DNA of 64,000 nt from positions 210,166-274,165 of the forward strand of contig NZ_JACJTU010000007.1 of assembly GCF_014698835.1 (NCBI RefSeq). The letters run 5' to 3'. Below, in pieces: positions 33,254-41,763 of this stretch. Both the position numbers and the translations under genes were made by a program. The stretch comes from Nostoc paludosum FACHB-159. GTDB lineage: Bacteria; Cyanobacteriota; Cyanobacteriia; Cyanobacteriales; Nostocaceae. The notes under the pieces were generated by a model. It was not told where the DNA came from. It ran no database searches and worked only from the letters and a program-made list of their open reading frames with translations. The first letter of the stretch is position 1. Each line of letters starts with the position of its first letter.

Positions 33254-34117
33254 TTAGGGGTTAGAACTGGAGAATTGAGAGAGTTTACCTGTGAATACAC
33301 GTTCTGCTGGGCCTGTCATGTAAACTCTTTGGTCGATTTCTGACCATTCAATTTGTAACAAGCCACCTGGTAATTCTACGGTGGCAGTGCGATCGCATTT
33401 TCCAGTTAACACACCAGCCACCAAGGAAGCACAAGCGCCAGTACCACAAGCCAGGGTAATCCCTGCGCCTCGTTCCCAGACGCGCATTTTCAAATAGTCG
33501 CGGCGCACTACTTGAATAAATTCAGTATTTGTGCGTTGGGGGAAAACTGGGTGATGCTCAAATTTGGGGCCTATGGTTTCTAGTTCAATTGCGGCGACAT
33601 CTTCCACAAAAGTAATACAGTGAGGATTTCCCATACTTACGCAGGTGACTTCCCAAGTTTGCCCCGCCACTTCTAACGGCTGACTAATTACTTTTTCTGG
33701 GGCGGGTGTCAGGGTAGTGGGAATTTCAGCAGCGAGTAACCTGGGTAAACCCATATCCACCTTCACTTGACCATTAGGCAGGATTTGGGGTGTAATCACA
33801 CCAGCCAGGGTATGAATGCGATATGAGTCTTGATTGCGGGATTCACCCTCTAACTCTGCCAAAAATCCAGCTAAACAGCGAATCCCATTACCACACATTT
33901 CCGGTTCTGAACCATCAGAATTGAAAATCCGCATGGTGTAATCAGTGCCGTTTTCTCCAGGTAGGGCAAAAATTACACCATCAGCACCGATACCAAAATG
34001 GCGATCGCACAACTTGATGGCTTGCTCTGGAGTTACTATAGGCAAAGAAGACGAGCGATTGTCAATCAGAATAAAGTCGTTGCCTAGACCATGATACTTA
34101 GTAAATTCGATTGCCAT
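33254..34117 (-). CDS. dapF: diaminopimelate epimerase
   Basis: A 287-residue enzyme that interconverts LL- and meso-diaminopimelate for lysine and peptidoglycan synthesis. The two catalytic cysteines are in MCGNGIRC and [24 protein letters not shown] at the N-terminus and GIGADGVIF are also diagnostic. A longer ORF to 34153 exists, but the conserved start [15 protein letters not shown] corresponds to ATG 34117, so that is chosen. The upstream extension is partly repeat DNA. It is divergent from hfq, and the gap consists mostly of heptamer repeats. Confidence 0.95.
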   Translation of the reverse strand: MAIEFTKYHGLGNDFILIDNRSSSLPIVTPEQAIKLCDRHFGIGADGVIFALPGENGTDYTMRIFNSDGSEPEMCGNGIRCLAGFLAELEGESRNQDSYRIHTLAGVITPQILPNGQVKVDMGLPRLLAAEIPTTLTPAPEKVISQPLEVAGQTWEVTCVSMGNPHCITFVEDVAAIELETIGPKFEHHPVFPQRTNTEFIQVVRRDYLKMRVWERGAGITLACGTGACASLVAGVLTGKCDRTATVELPGGLLQIEWSEIDQRVYMTGPAERVFTGKLSQFSSSNP

Positions 34118-34153
34118 TTCCAAAATCAATAAATTATATTTGTGTTTTGTCAT

Positions 34154-34270
34154 TGGTCATTTGTCCTTTGCCATTAGTCATTAGTCATTTGCCATTAATG
34201 AATCACCAATGCCCAATGCCCAATGCCCAATGCCCAATGCCAAATGCCCAATATCCAATGACTAATGACT
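34154..34270. repeat. heptamer repeat tract filling the dapF-hfq divergent gap
   Basis: Made of variants of CATTAGT, TTTGCCA and AATGCCC in tandem (for example CCAATGCCCAATGCCCAATG near 34206-34240). The tract runs directly into the hfq start codons. Both promoters must lie in or just around it, and no clear ribosome-binding site for hfq remains. Confidence 0.75.
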
Positions 34271-34486
34271 ATGATTACTGAATTTGACACCTCTTTGCCT
34301 AGTATTAGACAAGTTCAAATCCTGATTAAACAAACAATACCAGCAGAGTTCAAGTTGCTGACTGGCGATATAATCACAGGGAGGGTTTTATGGCAAGACC
34401 CACATTGTGTATGTATTGTAGATGAAAACAGCGAGCAAACCACCGTTTGGAAACAAGCGATCGCTTATATTAAACCAAAAAGTTAA
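34271..34486 (+). CDS. hfq: Hfq-like Sm-fold protein (cyanobacterial type)
   Basis: A 71-residue protein starting MITEFDTSLPSIRQVQ, with LLTGDIITGRVLWQDPHCVC and TTVWKQAIAYIKPKS. This matches cyanobacterial Hfq, which keeps the Sm fold but has diverged Sm motifs. In cyanobacteria it is linked to type IV pilus function (binding PilB) rather than classical sRNA pairing. A start at 34265 adds two residues (MT) that come from the repeat tract; 34271 matches the family N-terminus better. It is divergent from dapF, a common cyanobacterial neighbour. Confidence 0.9.
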   Translation: MITEFDTSLPSIRQVQILIKQTIPAEFKLLTGDIITGRVLWQDPHCVCIVDENSEQTTVWKQAIAYIKPKS

Positions 34487-34758
34487 GACTCAGGCATAAA
34501 AATTACAACTCATCACTTCTAGTTGAGAGGTGAAATTAGTCTTTGACATTAACTGTCTGGGAACGCCTAAATTACTGGGTAGCACTAATACTGCTCCCAG
34601 TAATTTATTCTTGCCTACTTCGGGCTAGACACAATCTAAAATAACCTAAATTTAATCGCATTTTCCTTATCTGTTTCTCGAAATCTAAAAAATTTAATAC
34701 AGACTTGCATTTGATCAAACATAAATTGGTTTAATACTAACCAAAATAATTTAAAATT

Positions 34759-37170
34759 ATGCAGCAAAATCAATGTAAATATTCGCTCAAATATTCTTTT
34801 TTAGGAAGCATAATATTATTAGTTACTTTTAATTTAGAGCCATCTACTTCTTATGCTACAAGCAATATATTTATTTTAGATAATTCAGGTAGCATGGGTT
34901 GTGCCCGTGATACAAAATTTTCCGATAAAGTTGATAAAATTCATCCAGATAGATGTGAAAGCTCAGTCAAATATCCTGTTGATATAGGTCGCCTATCAAT
35001 CATCGAGCAAGTTGATAAATTAAGTATCAGTAATTCTGAAGTTGCTCTAATTGAGATGGGGGGAGTGACTACAACAGATCCCAAAGAATTAACTCAAATT
35101 AAAAAAGAAACATGTCAAGTAAGGACAGCCATTGAATTAACAAAAAATATCACTTATTTCAAAGACCAAATCAACAACAAAGAACTAATCATTCCTAATC
35201 ATAGTGGTTCTACAGGAACTGGTAAAGCTCTCGATCTAGCATGGAAGATGGTCAAGGATAAGCAAGGTGAGCGTCGATTAGTCATCATAACTGATGGCGA
35301 ACCCAACTGTGGTGTACCAGTATGTGAAGTTGTGGATGGTATAGATAAAGAAATCAAAGCCGCACCTAATAAATTTAAGATTTTAAAAGAAATTAGAATT
35401 TTATATGGAGCAAAGCCAGAAGAACTCAATGAAGATAAAATTAAGAAAAGTTATAATTGTCAATCAGTACCTTTAAATAAAATTGCAACTCAAGTAAACT
35501 TTCAAAAAATTAATATTTCAAAAAAAACAAATTCTAATCCTCAGTTTATTAACCTTATTTGGCTATTATTACTTTTGCCATTCATTTTTGCATTTATTAT
35601 ATTTAAATTCAGCAAATTTTTTAGCGATATTCGTCAGGATACACTGATATTTATATTAGATGCTTCTCAAGAAATGTCTACTGAAGTGGATGTTATTTGG
35701 GATGGCTCAGAGAAACATATCAGAAAAATTGATATTGCAAAAATGATAATTGAAAAACAAATATTTGGTGCTCAAAATAAATTTATAAAAATAGGACTAG
35801 TTATTTTCGGCCCAAACTATAATTCTAATCCATATATTATAAAACAACCTGCTTGTAGCCAACACCTTGAAATTATTAGAACTTTAATTAAAACTTTTCC
35901 TGAAGGAGAAGCACCACTAGCCGATGTCTTAGAAAAAATATTAAAACAAGAAATACTAGAGCGCTATTTTGATGATATAGCTAAAGAAATACTTAGGGAA
36001 GAAATACTAAAAGAAGAAATTAAAAAAGAAAGACAAAGAGAAACACAAGAAAAAGAAAAGTTAAGGAAAGAAATAGAACAAAGAATAAAAGAAGAAATAC
36101 TACAGGGACATGCCGATAATATCTCCCAAGAAGCATTAGAACAAAAAGTAAACGAAGAAATAGAACAACGCTACACTGCTAGGATTTCCCAAAAAGAATT
36201 AGATCAAAAAGTAGGAAAAAGCCTAGAAAAAGAAATACAACAACGCTATTCTAATAAACCTATTAAAAAACTTATATCTCAGATAAAAAAAACTAGCGTA
36301 CCTCATATTATTTTACTTACAAGTAGCTACGATACTTGTGATGGTAGTCCTATCTTGATTATCAAGAAACTTCAAGAATATATTAACTTTTATATATATA
36401 TTATTGATTATTCAGAAAAAGATTCTCTTACTAGCTCTAGTTTAGAAATATTTGCCAGGTCAAGTGAAAAAATTCGTTTATTTAGATATGACGAACAAGA
36501 CTATTTTGATGTAGTTGTAAAAACAGTTGATTTATCGTTTAACAAAAAAGACAAAGCGAAGAATTTAACTAAGTCAACTGATAAGAGCAAAATTATAATA
36601 AAACAACAAAATAATATTCGCGGATGGCTGATTGTTGAACCAGGAGTTCAGCAACTTGAGAACCACAAGCTTGCCAGACGTGATGATAATCTTTGGGGTG
36701 AAAATGACTTAAAAGCTGGTTCTTATGACTTGTATATAGAATATGTAGATTCTTCTGTGGCTAAGACAAAAACTAGAATAACTATTGAGAAACTGGAAAG
36801 ACTAAAGAAAGAATACAAGGCTAAAGAAGAGGCGTGGGATATACGAAATGAGAAAATAAGAACATTAGGAAACAGTCAGGCATATATGGCAGATCCTAGT
36901 CAGAAATTTCAGTTAGAGCAACAAATTAAAGAAGAAGAAAAAAAGCAAGAAGCATTGGCAGAAGAATTAGACAGAATTGATCGGGATATAATAACTTTTA
37001 AGTTTAATTCAATTTATCAAAATTATTCTTATGCTGAGAGTTTTGAAATTAAAGAAAACGAGACTAAAATTGTGCCAATACCAAAAAAAGATTACAAACC
37101 CCTTCAGGGTACGGAACAGGCAAAAGGGAATGGGGAACAGCCACTGCCACCGGAAAAACGCGATCGCTAG
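34759..37170 (+). CDS. VWA-domain membrane protein with coiled coil (803 aa)
   Basis: The N-terminal signal or anchor segment (FLGSIILLVTFNL) is followed by a von Willebrand A domain with an intact MIDAS start (FILDNSGSMG, about 38-47), STGTGKAL, and IITDGEPNC. A membrane helix (LIWLLLLLPFIFAFIIFKF, about 268-286) leads to a second, degenerate VWA domain. This begins TLIFILDASQEMS, so the MIDAS Ser-x-Ser is altered, and it is split by a highly charged coiled coil (about 395-505, KEEI/EKEIQQRY units). A C-terminal strand-rich region and a second coiled coil (about 670-740) follow. It could be a metal-dependent adhesion or scaffold protein. The gene is notably AT-rich. No operon partner is seen. 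Confidence 0.75.
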   Translation: MQQNQCKYSLKYSFLGSIILLVTFNLEPSTSYATSNIFILDNSGSMGCARDTKFSDKVDKIHPDRCESSVKYPVDIGRLSIIEQVDKLSISNSEVALIEMGGVTTTDPKELTQIKKETCQVRTAIELTKNITYFKDQINNKELIIPNHSGSTGTGKALDLAWKMVKDKQGERRLVIITDGEPNCGVPVCEVVDGIDKEIKAAPNKFKILKEIRILYGAKPEELNEDKIKKSYNCQSVPLNKIATQVNFQKINISKKTNSNPQFINLIWLLLLLPFIFAFIIFKFSKFFSDIRQDTLIFILDASQEMSTEVDVIWDGSEKHIRKIDIAKMIIEKQIFGAQNKFIKIGLVIFGPNYNSNPYIIKQPACSQHLEIIRTLIKTFPEGEAPLADVLEKILKQEILERYFDDIAKEILREEILKEEIKKERQRETQEKEKLRKEIEQRIKEEILQGHADNISQEALEQKVNEEIEQRYTARISQKELDQKVGKSLEKEIQQRYSNKPIKKLISQIKKTSVPHIILLTSSYDTCDGSPILIIKKLQEYINFYIYIIDYSEKDSLTSSSLEIFARSSEKIRLFRYDEQDYFDVVVKTVDLSFNKKDKAKNLTKSTDKSKIIIKQQNNIRGWLIVEPGVQQLENHKLARRDDNLWGENDLKAGSYDLYIEYVDSSVAKTKTRITIEKLERLKKEYKAKEEAWDIRNEKIRTLGNSQAYMADPSQKFQLEQQIKEEEKKQEALAEELDRIDRDIITFKFNSIYQNYSYAESFEIKENETKIVPIPKKDYKPLQGTEQAKGNGEQPLPPEKRDR

Positions 37171-37262
37171 TGGTAGGGTGCATTATGGAGGCAAGTCCTA
37201 ACGCACCGAAATCATTAACAGTGCGTTACGCTGCCGCGATAACGCACGCTAACAAACTACCA
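37171..37262. repeat. dispersed GTGCGTTA/TAACGCAC hairpin repeat between convergent genes
   Basis: GTGCGTTA at 37221-37228 pairs with TAACGCAC at 37240-37247, and further GGTGCATTA / TAACGCACC segments flank it at 37174-37208. Lying between the convergent VWA and antiporter genes, it may act as a two-way terminator. This repeat type is common in cyanobacterial gaps. Confidence 0.55.
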
Positions 37263-37297
37263 TCAAAGCGATGGGATATTTTTTAATTGGAAGTCCC

Positions 37298-39562
37298 TTA
37301 CAGGGATACTGAACTTGTGATGCCAAATAACTGTTCCAATTGACTCAGACCTGTCAAATTACCGCACAACAATACTTGGTCGCCGACTCGCAAATCCATG
37401 TTGCCATCAGGATAGCGGATAAATTTGCCATCACGCCGAATTGCCTGCACTTGTACGCCATATTGTTTGGTAATATCCAAATCTGCAAGAGTTTTAGCTA
37501 GTATTGGGGAGTCAGTGTTCACTGTCACCCATTGACAAGCGCTATTTTCTCCGGGGACAGCTGCTTGTCCCTTAGCGAATTCTGCTAAAGCTGCCAGTTC
37601 TTCATCTGCTCCCACCACCAGCAAGCGATCGCCTTCTTCCAAACGAGTTTGATTACTGGGATAATCGATTTCATCCCCGTTAGCTCGGCGAATTGCCATC
37701 AAACTGGCTCCTGTTAAGTAGCGCATATCTGCTTCTTCTAAACTCATGCCAATTAAAGGCGAACCAGATGGTAGAGGATACCAACGCTGATTTAAATCCT
37801 GAGTTGCTTGGCGCAAATCCTGGGCAACTTCAGTAGCAGAACGTTCTGGTCGTAATTCTAAATAATGATCCTTGCGGATTTGCTGCATTTCCCGTTGGAT
37901 TACAGGCTGGGAGAAGCCTAAGCTAGTTAATAAATGAGTCACCATTTCTAAACTCGCTTCAAACTCTGGTTGCACAACTTCCCTGGCTCCCAGTTGATAC
38001 AGCACTTCAATATCTCTATTGTGGGTAGCGCGAACAACTAAATCTAATTCTGGGCACAATTCCAAAGCACGTTTCAAACAAAGACGACTACTCATAGGGT
38101 CAGGAAGTGCGATCGCCATTCCTTTGGCATGATTGACTCCGGCAGTTTCCAGAACGTGTAAACTCACACAATTGCCATAAACATAAGATACCCCAGCTTC
38201 GCGCAACTGCTGAATTCTACTTTCTGATTGATCGATTACTACCACAGGTAGGTCGTGTTGCTGCAACAATTTCACTAAATTTTTGCCCACTCGCCCATAG
38301 CCGCAAACCACCACATGATCTTTTGAAGGTAAATCTTCTGACATATCCCGTGGCTGCTCTTCTGCTAAATAGGGTTTCAACCAGGGTATGGATTCGGCGA
38401 AGTTAAATAAAAATGGCACTAACCGCAAAACAAATGGCGTTAGCACGAGGGTAACTGCTGTGGTTCCCAAAATCAGTAGATATATCCTTCGGGACACTAG
38501 CCCCAAAGACTGCCCTTCACTGGCGAGAACAAAGGAAAATTCCCCAATTTGTGCCAGTCCCAAACCAGCGATTATGGCTGTTTTCAGAGGATAGCGAAAC
38601 AGTTTCACTAGGGGCGTGATAATCAGAAACTTCCCGACAAAAACTATTGCCACCAGCACTAAAATCAATTCCAGGTTCTTCCACAAAAACACTGGGTCAA
38701 TTAACATCCCAATGGCAGCGAAAAACAAACTGGCAAAAATATCTCGCAATGGTTCCACGTAAGTCAGGGTTTGGTCGGCGTATTCCACCTCAGAAATCAT
38801 CAACCCGGCGACAAACGCCCCCATTTCAATGGACAGCCCCAAATGCTCTGTCAGCAAGGCAATGCCCAAACATAAAGCTACAACGCCTAACAAAAATAGC
38901 TCTTTGCTTTCAGTACGCGCTAACAGTCGCAACAAAGGCGGTATCAGCCAAATCCCCGCTGCGATTGCGCCGGCGGCAAATAAAGCAATGTACCCCAGTG
39001 CTGTGAGTACGGCGATGCCAATAGTTTCTGCGGGTTGGTTGAGGGCTGGTAAGACTGCCAACATCAATCCCAACGCCAAATCCTGCACAACCAAAATACC
39101 CAACATTACTTGTCCGTGGGGCGTTTCCGTTTCATTGCGCTCCATCAACGACTTGAGGACAACCGCCGTGGAAGACAACGAGAGGATGCAGCCCAAAAAC
39201 ATACCCTTGGCAGGTAACGTTCCCCAGGCACCCGTTAACCCGCATACCGTGACGGTGACCAAAATTGTTAAAGCAATCTGGAGTCCACCGCCACCCAGAG
39301 CGATCGCTTTTACCTTTTTGAGTTCGGCAAAAGAAAATTCTACACCCAAAGCGAATAATAAAAACGCCACCCCGAACTGTGCCAGAGTCTCAACTTGAAT
39401 AACTTCTTTAATCACTCCCAGTCCGGCTGGGCCGACGATCATCCCGCCAATGAGATACCCTAGCAGCACAGGTTGTCGCAAAAGTGCCGCTAAAAGTCCG
39501 CCACAGGCTGCAACCGCCAAAACTGAAACTAAATCAACAATTAACCTAAAATCTTCTTGCAC
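37298..39562 (-). CDS. CPA2-type cation:proton antiporter with TrkA-N and TrkA-C domains
   Basis: A 754-residue membrane protein of the KefB/GerN type. About twelve membrane segments span residues 1-385 (VLLGYLIGGMIVGPAGLG, FLLFALGVEFSFAELKKV, GILVVQDLALGLML, ALLTEHLGLSIEMGAFVAGL). A cytosolic TrkA-N/RCK domain follows at about 415-535 (HVVVCGYGRVGKNLVKLL, with the NAD-binding GYGRVG). Two TrkA-C domains follow at about 590-670 and 680-750 (GSPLIGMSLEEADMRYL; DSPILAKTLADLD). It probably moves K+ or Na+ against protons under nucleotide control. ATG 39562 gives a family-length protein. Confidence 0.92.
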   Translation of the reverse strand: MQEDFRLIVDLVSVLAVAACGGLLAALLRQPVLLGYLIGGMIVGPAGLGVIKEVIQVETLAQFGVAFLLFALGVEFSFAELKKVKAIALGGGGLQIALTILVTVTVCGLTGAWGTLPAKGMFLGCILSLSSTAVVLKSLMERNETETPHGQVMLGILVVQDLALGLMLAVLPALNQPAETIGIAVLTALGYIALFAAGAIAAGIWLIPPLLRLLARTESKELFLLGVVALCLGIALLTEHLGLSIEMGAFVAGLMISEVEYADQTLTYVEPLRDIFASLFFAAIGMLIDPVFLWKNLELILVLVAIVFVGKFLIITPLVKLFRYPLKTAIIAGLGLAQIGEFSFVLASEGQSLGLVSRRIYLLILGTTAVTLVLTPFVLRLVPFLFNFAESIPWLKPYLAEEQPRDMSEDLPSKDHVVVCGYGRVGKNLVKLLQQHDLPVVVIDQSESRIQQLREAGVSYVYGNCVSLHVLETAGVNHAKGMAIALPDPMSSRLCLKRALELCPELDLVVRATHNRDIEVLYQLGAREVVQPEFEASLEMVTHLLTSLGFSQPVIQREMQQIRKDHYLELRPERSATEVAQDLRQATQDLNQRWYPLPSGSPLIGMSLEEADMRYLTGASLMAIRRANGDEIDYPSNQTRLEEGDRLLVVGADEELAALAEFAKGQAAVPGENSACQWVTVNTDSPILAKTLADLDITKQYGVQVQAIRRDGKFIRYPDGNMDLRVGDQVLLCGNLTGLSQLEQLFGITSSVSL

Positions 39563-39863
39563 CAGTTTAAAAAAATTATTAAAGTTTATTAAAACTAGGA
39601 TACAAACTTTTATATATCTCAGGATAGTTTATTTTGGGCATGGGGCATTGGGCATGGGGCATTTGTACTGAGCTTGTCCTGAGCGTAGTCGTTGGCGCAG
39701 CCTCTCGTAGAGAAGTATGGGGCATGGGGTTGAAGAACGAAACCTAACTGACAATTTTTGATTTCTAAGTATAAAAGGTAGATTAATCCAGTTCAAATAC
39801 TCGTTAACTTAATATTTATATTTCACGTATTCAGTGTTTATCCAGCTAGGTGCAAGATATCAG
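39563..39863. other. gene-free stretch with GGGGCAT repeats
   Basis: No gene. It contains GGGCATGGGGCATTGGGCAT-type tandem units near 39637-39662 and again at 39717-39729, split by a GTTGGCGCAGCCTCTCGTAG dispersed segment (39692-39711). It lies between the ends and starts of two minus-strand genes. Confidence 0.55.
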
Positions 39864-41048
39864 TTAAGTAGAACTTCTGTCATAAAATCGAGCCATGCTT
39901 TTTTGGATACGCAAGTTTGCCTCTCCTGAAGCCAATTCTTCCAATGTCAAACAGGTGAGAGCGATTAAAATCAAAGTTTGGCGATTAATATCTGTTAATT
40001 GGTGTGAAGTAGTTGTGTCGGTTCGGTCTAAATCAGCATCAAAACGCTGCAAATTTTCTGCGGCATTCTTCACTAAAATCTGTAATATCTGAAAAGCTCC
40101 ATCTGATAGTGGCGGTTGACCCCGATAATTTTGCAGTCTCCCTCCCTCCCGATAATTTGGAAACGACTCCAGCCCCAAAAACCGCAAGAACCAGTCAGCC
40201 CGATAATGTCCTATCCCCGCCACAATGCCTCTGTAGTCGGCAATCAATTCGTCAAGCAGGTTGTTACGCATTGAATTAAACAAGCGACGGGTGAAGTAAT
40301 GAGTACATTCATGTTCCAGCCGAATTGTTAGCGATAGACGCCGCCATTCGTCTTTTGATAGTCCCATGTCGCTGGCTGAAATATTGCTATAATCACCGTC
40401 ACTCAAAATTATGAACTCATCCTGATAAAGTTCCTTTTGTGGGATGAGCCGTTTAAACTCTGCTGTCCATTCGGCTTCAGAGCAATTAACAAAATTTTGT
40501 TGCCATTGTTTGCGGTAGCGACGAACTCGATCCCAGTTGTTGAAACCAGCAACTATGCAAGCTCCCATAGAAGCAGGGACTAAACTCGGTTCATTCCGCA
40601 TTGTTAGCGCCTGTACCAAAGATACAAAATCTTCCCGGTTTTCAGTCAGCAAAACTGGAATGGCTCCTGCTAAACTTTGATGCACCGTTAATTGCAGTTT
40701 TTCTGGTTGCTTTAAAAGCAAATTAGTTGCTTGAGCCATATCATCCACCGATACACCTTTACGGGTAGCAGAACGATATGCCTCAGTCTGGCTGATACCT
40801 TCTTGGATGGGAAATCTTAACTGAACCAATACGCGTCTGAGTGCTGCAAAAGCTCCGATCTCATTCCCAGCAGTTACATATTCCTGCCAAACAGCTATAT
40901 GGGGTTTTGATGGAAGCGGAAACTTGAGGGGAAGTTTTAAACAGCTATGGTCAAAAATATTTTGATTGTAGGCAAGCAGCTCTTGTGTCTGTTGGGGATT
41001 AGCGCCGTAGTCGGCTAGTATACTAGCACGAAATTCCTGTTGGTTCAA
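39864..41048 (-). CDS. uncharacterised protein with an HExxH zinc-metallopeptidase motif
   Basis: A 394-residue protein without signal peptide or membrane helices. Residues 240-275 read LTIRLEHECTHYFTRRLF, then NLLDELIADYRGI. His246, Glu247 and His250 form HExxH, and Glu267 or Asp271 is a fitting third zinc ligand in a helix 17-21 residues later, as in gluzincins. The rest is helical with no family recognised by name (it may match the DUF7005 group). The motif suggests a soluble metallopeptidase, but the substrate is unknown. It appears to be a single gene. Confidence 0.6.
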   Translation of the reverse strand: MNQQEFRASILADYGANPQQTQELLAYNQNIFDHSCLKLPLKFPLPSKPHIAVWQEYVTAGNEIGAFAALRRVLVQLRFPIQEGISQTEAYRSATRKGVSVDDMAQATNLLLKQPEKLQLTVHQSLAGAIPVLLTENREDFVSLVQALTMRNEPSLVPASMGACIVAGFNNWDRVRRYRKQWQQNFVNCSEAEWTAEFKRLIPQKELYQDEFIILSDGDYSNISASDMGLSKDEWRRLSLTIRLEHECTHYFTRRLFNSMRNNLLDELIADYRGIVAGIGHYRADWFLRFLGLESFPNYREGGRLQNYRGQPPLSDGAFQILQILVKNAAENLQRFDADLDRTDTTTSHQLTDINRQTLILIALTCLTLEELASGEANLRIQKSMARFYDRSST

Positions 41049-41330
41049 GAGCGATCGCCTCCCATAATTACCTTTTCTCGTTCAGCAAAAATCTGTCCAT
41101 TACTCAAACGCCGAAATCGATTGAGCACGAGCGGAATGTACGTTCTACTTCTAATACTAGCGATCGCGTGCGTTTATACCTAGCATCAATCGGTTAATCT
41201 GGCACTTGTTTTTTATCCTCATCTATGCAAATCTCATAAGAGAGTACAATAAATCTACCGATTTACCGTAGAATTACAATCAGGTACAAAAATAAAATTT
41301 CAGTGCCTACGACAAAGGTTCTAGAAAACT

Positions 41331-41501
41331 ATGTCTGAACCACGCTATGGGATTTGGATTTTTGTTTACGGCAACTGCGGTGTGATGACCCATCCTCTTG
41401 AATTTCGTGATGCTAGTTACTCACGAGCCAAGAATTTAATCCAATTGGCCCAAAGGTGCGGGTTTACCACAACTTTAATAGCGAACGCTGTTGTTAATTG
41501 A
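41331..41501 (+). pseudogene. N-terminal fragment of an SfnG-like flavin monooxygenase
   Basis: The 56-codon ORF reads MSEPRYGIWIFVYGNCGVM then LEFRDASYSRAKNLIQLAQR and CGFTTTLIA before stopping. This is the N-terminus of the LLM-class dimethylsulfone monooxygenase (SfnG) group, whose full length is about 360 residues. The rest of the gene is missing. It lies just upstream of a truncated lipoprotein and an intact LLM monooxygenase, so an organosulfur gene cluster has largely decayed here. Confidence 0.7.
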
Positions 41502-41514
41502 AATAGGCGATCGC

Positions 41515-41763
41515 ATGAAATTTTACATCAATACTAAACGTCGATTCTTTTTAATAGCCTTTACATCATTTGCGGCTTATACAGTATTTTATAGCTGTAG
41601 TTCACCTCAAAATAATTCTGCTGCTAAAGGGGACGATCGCACCTGTATTTTAAACTTGATACGGAGGACTAATGAGCAGATCGAAGCAATTAAAACTAGG
41701 TGCTTTTATGCGCCCGGTAAGCATACATACAGGCGCTTGGCGCTATCCTGGGGCTTTGCCTGA
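41515..41763 (+). pseudogene. truncated ABC substrate-binding lipoprotein N-terminus
   Basis: From ATG 41515 the ORF reads MKFYINTKRRFFLIAFTSFA then AYTVFYSCSS and PQNNSAAKG, a signal sequence with a lipobox-like Cys, as in SsuA-type sulfonate-binding lipoproteins. The homologous part ends after about 40 residues, and the rest overlaps the start of the next gene in another frame. It is a remnant, consistent with loss of a sulfonate uptake system. Confidence 0.5.

Noticed and set aside
38647..39398. Long plus-strand ORFs (119 and 189 aa)
   Set aside because: They are antisense to the membrane part of the antiporter gene and have low-complexity, basic translations.
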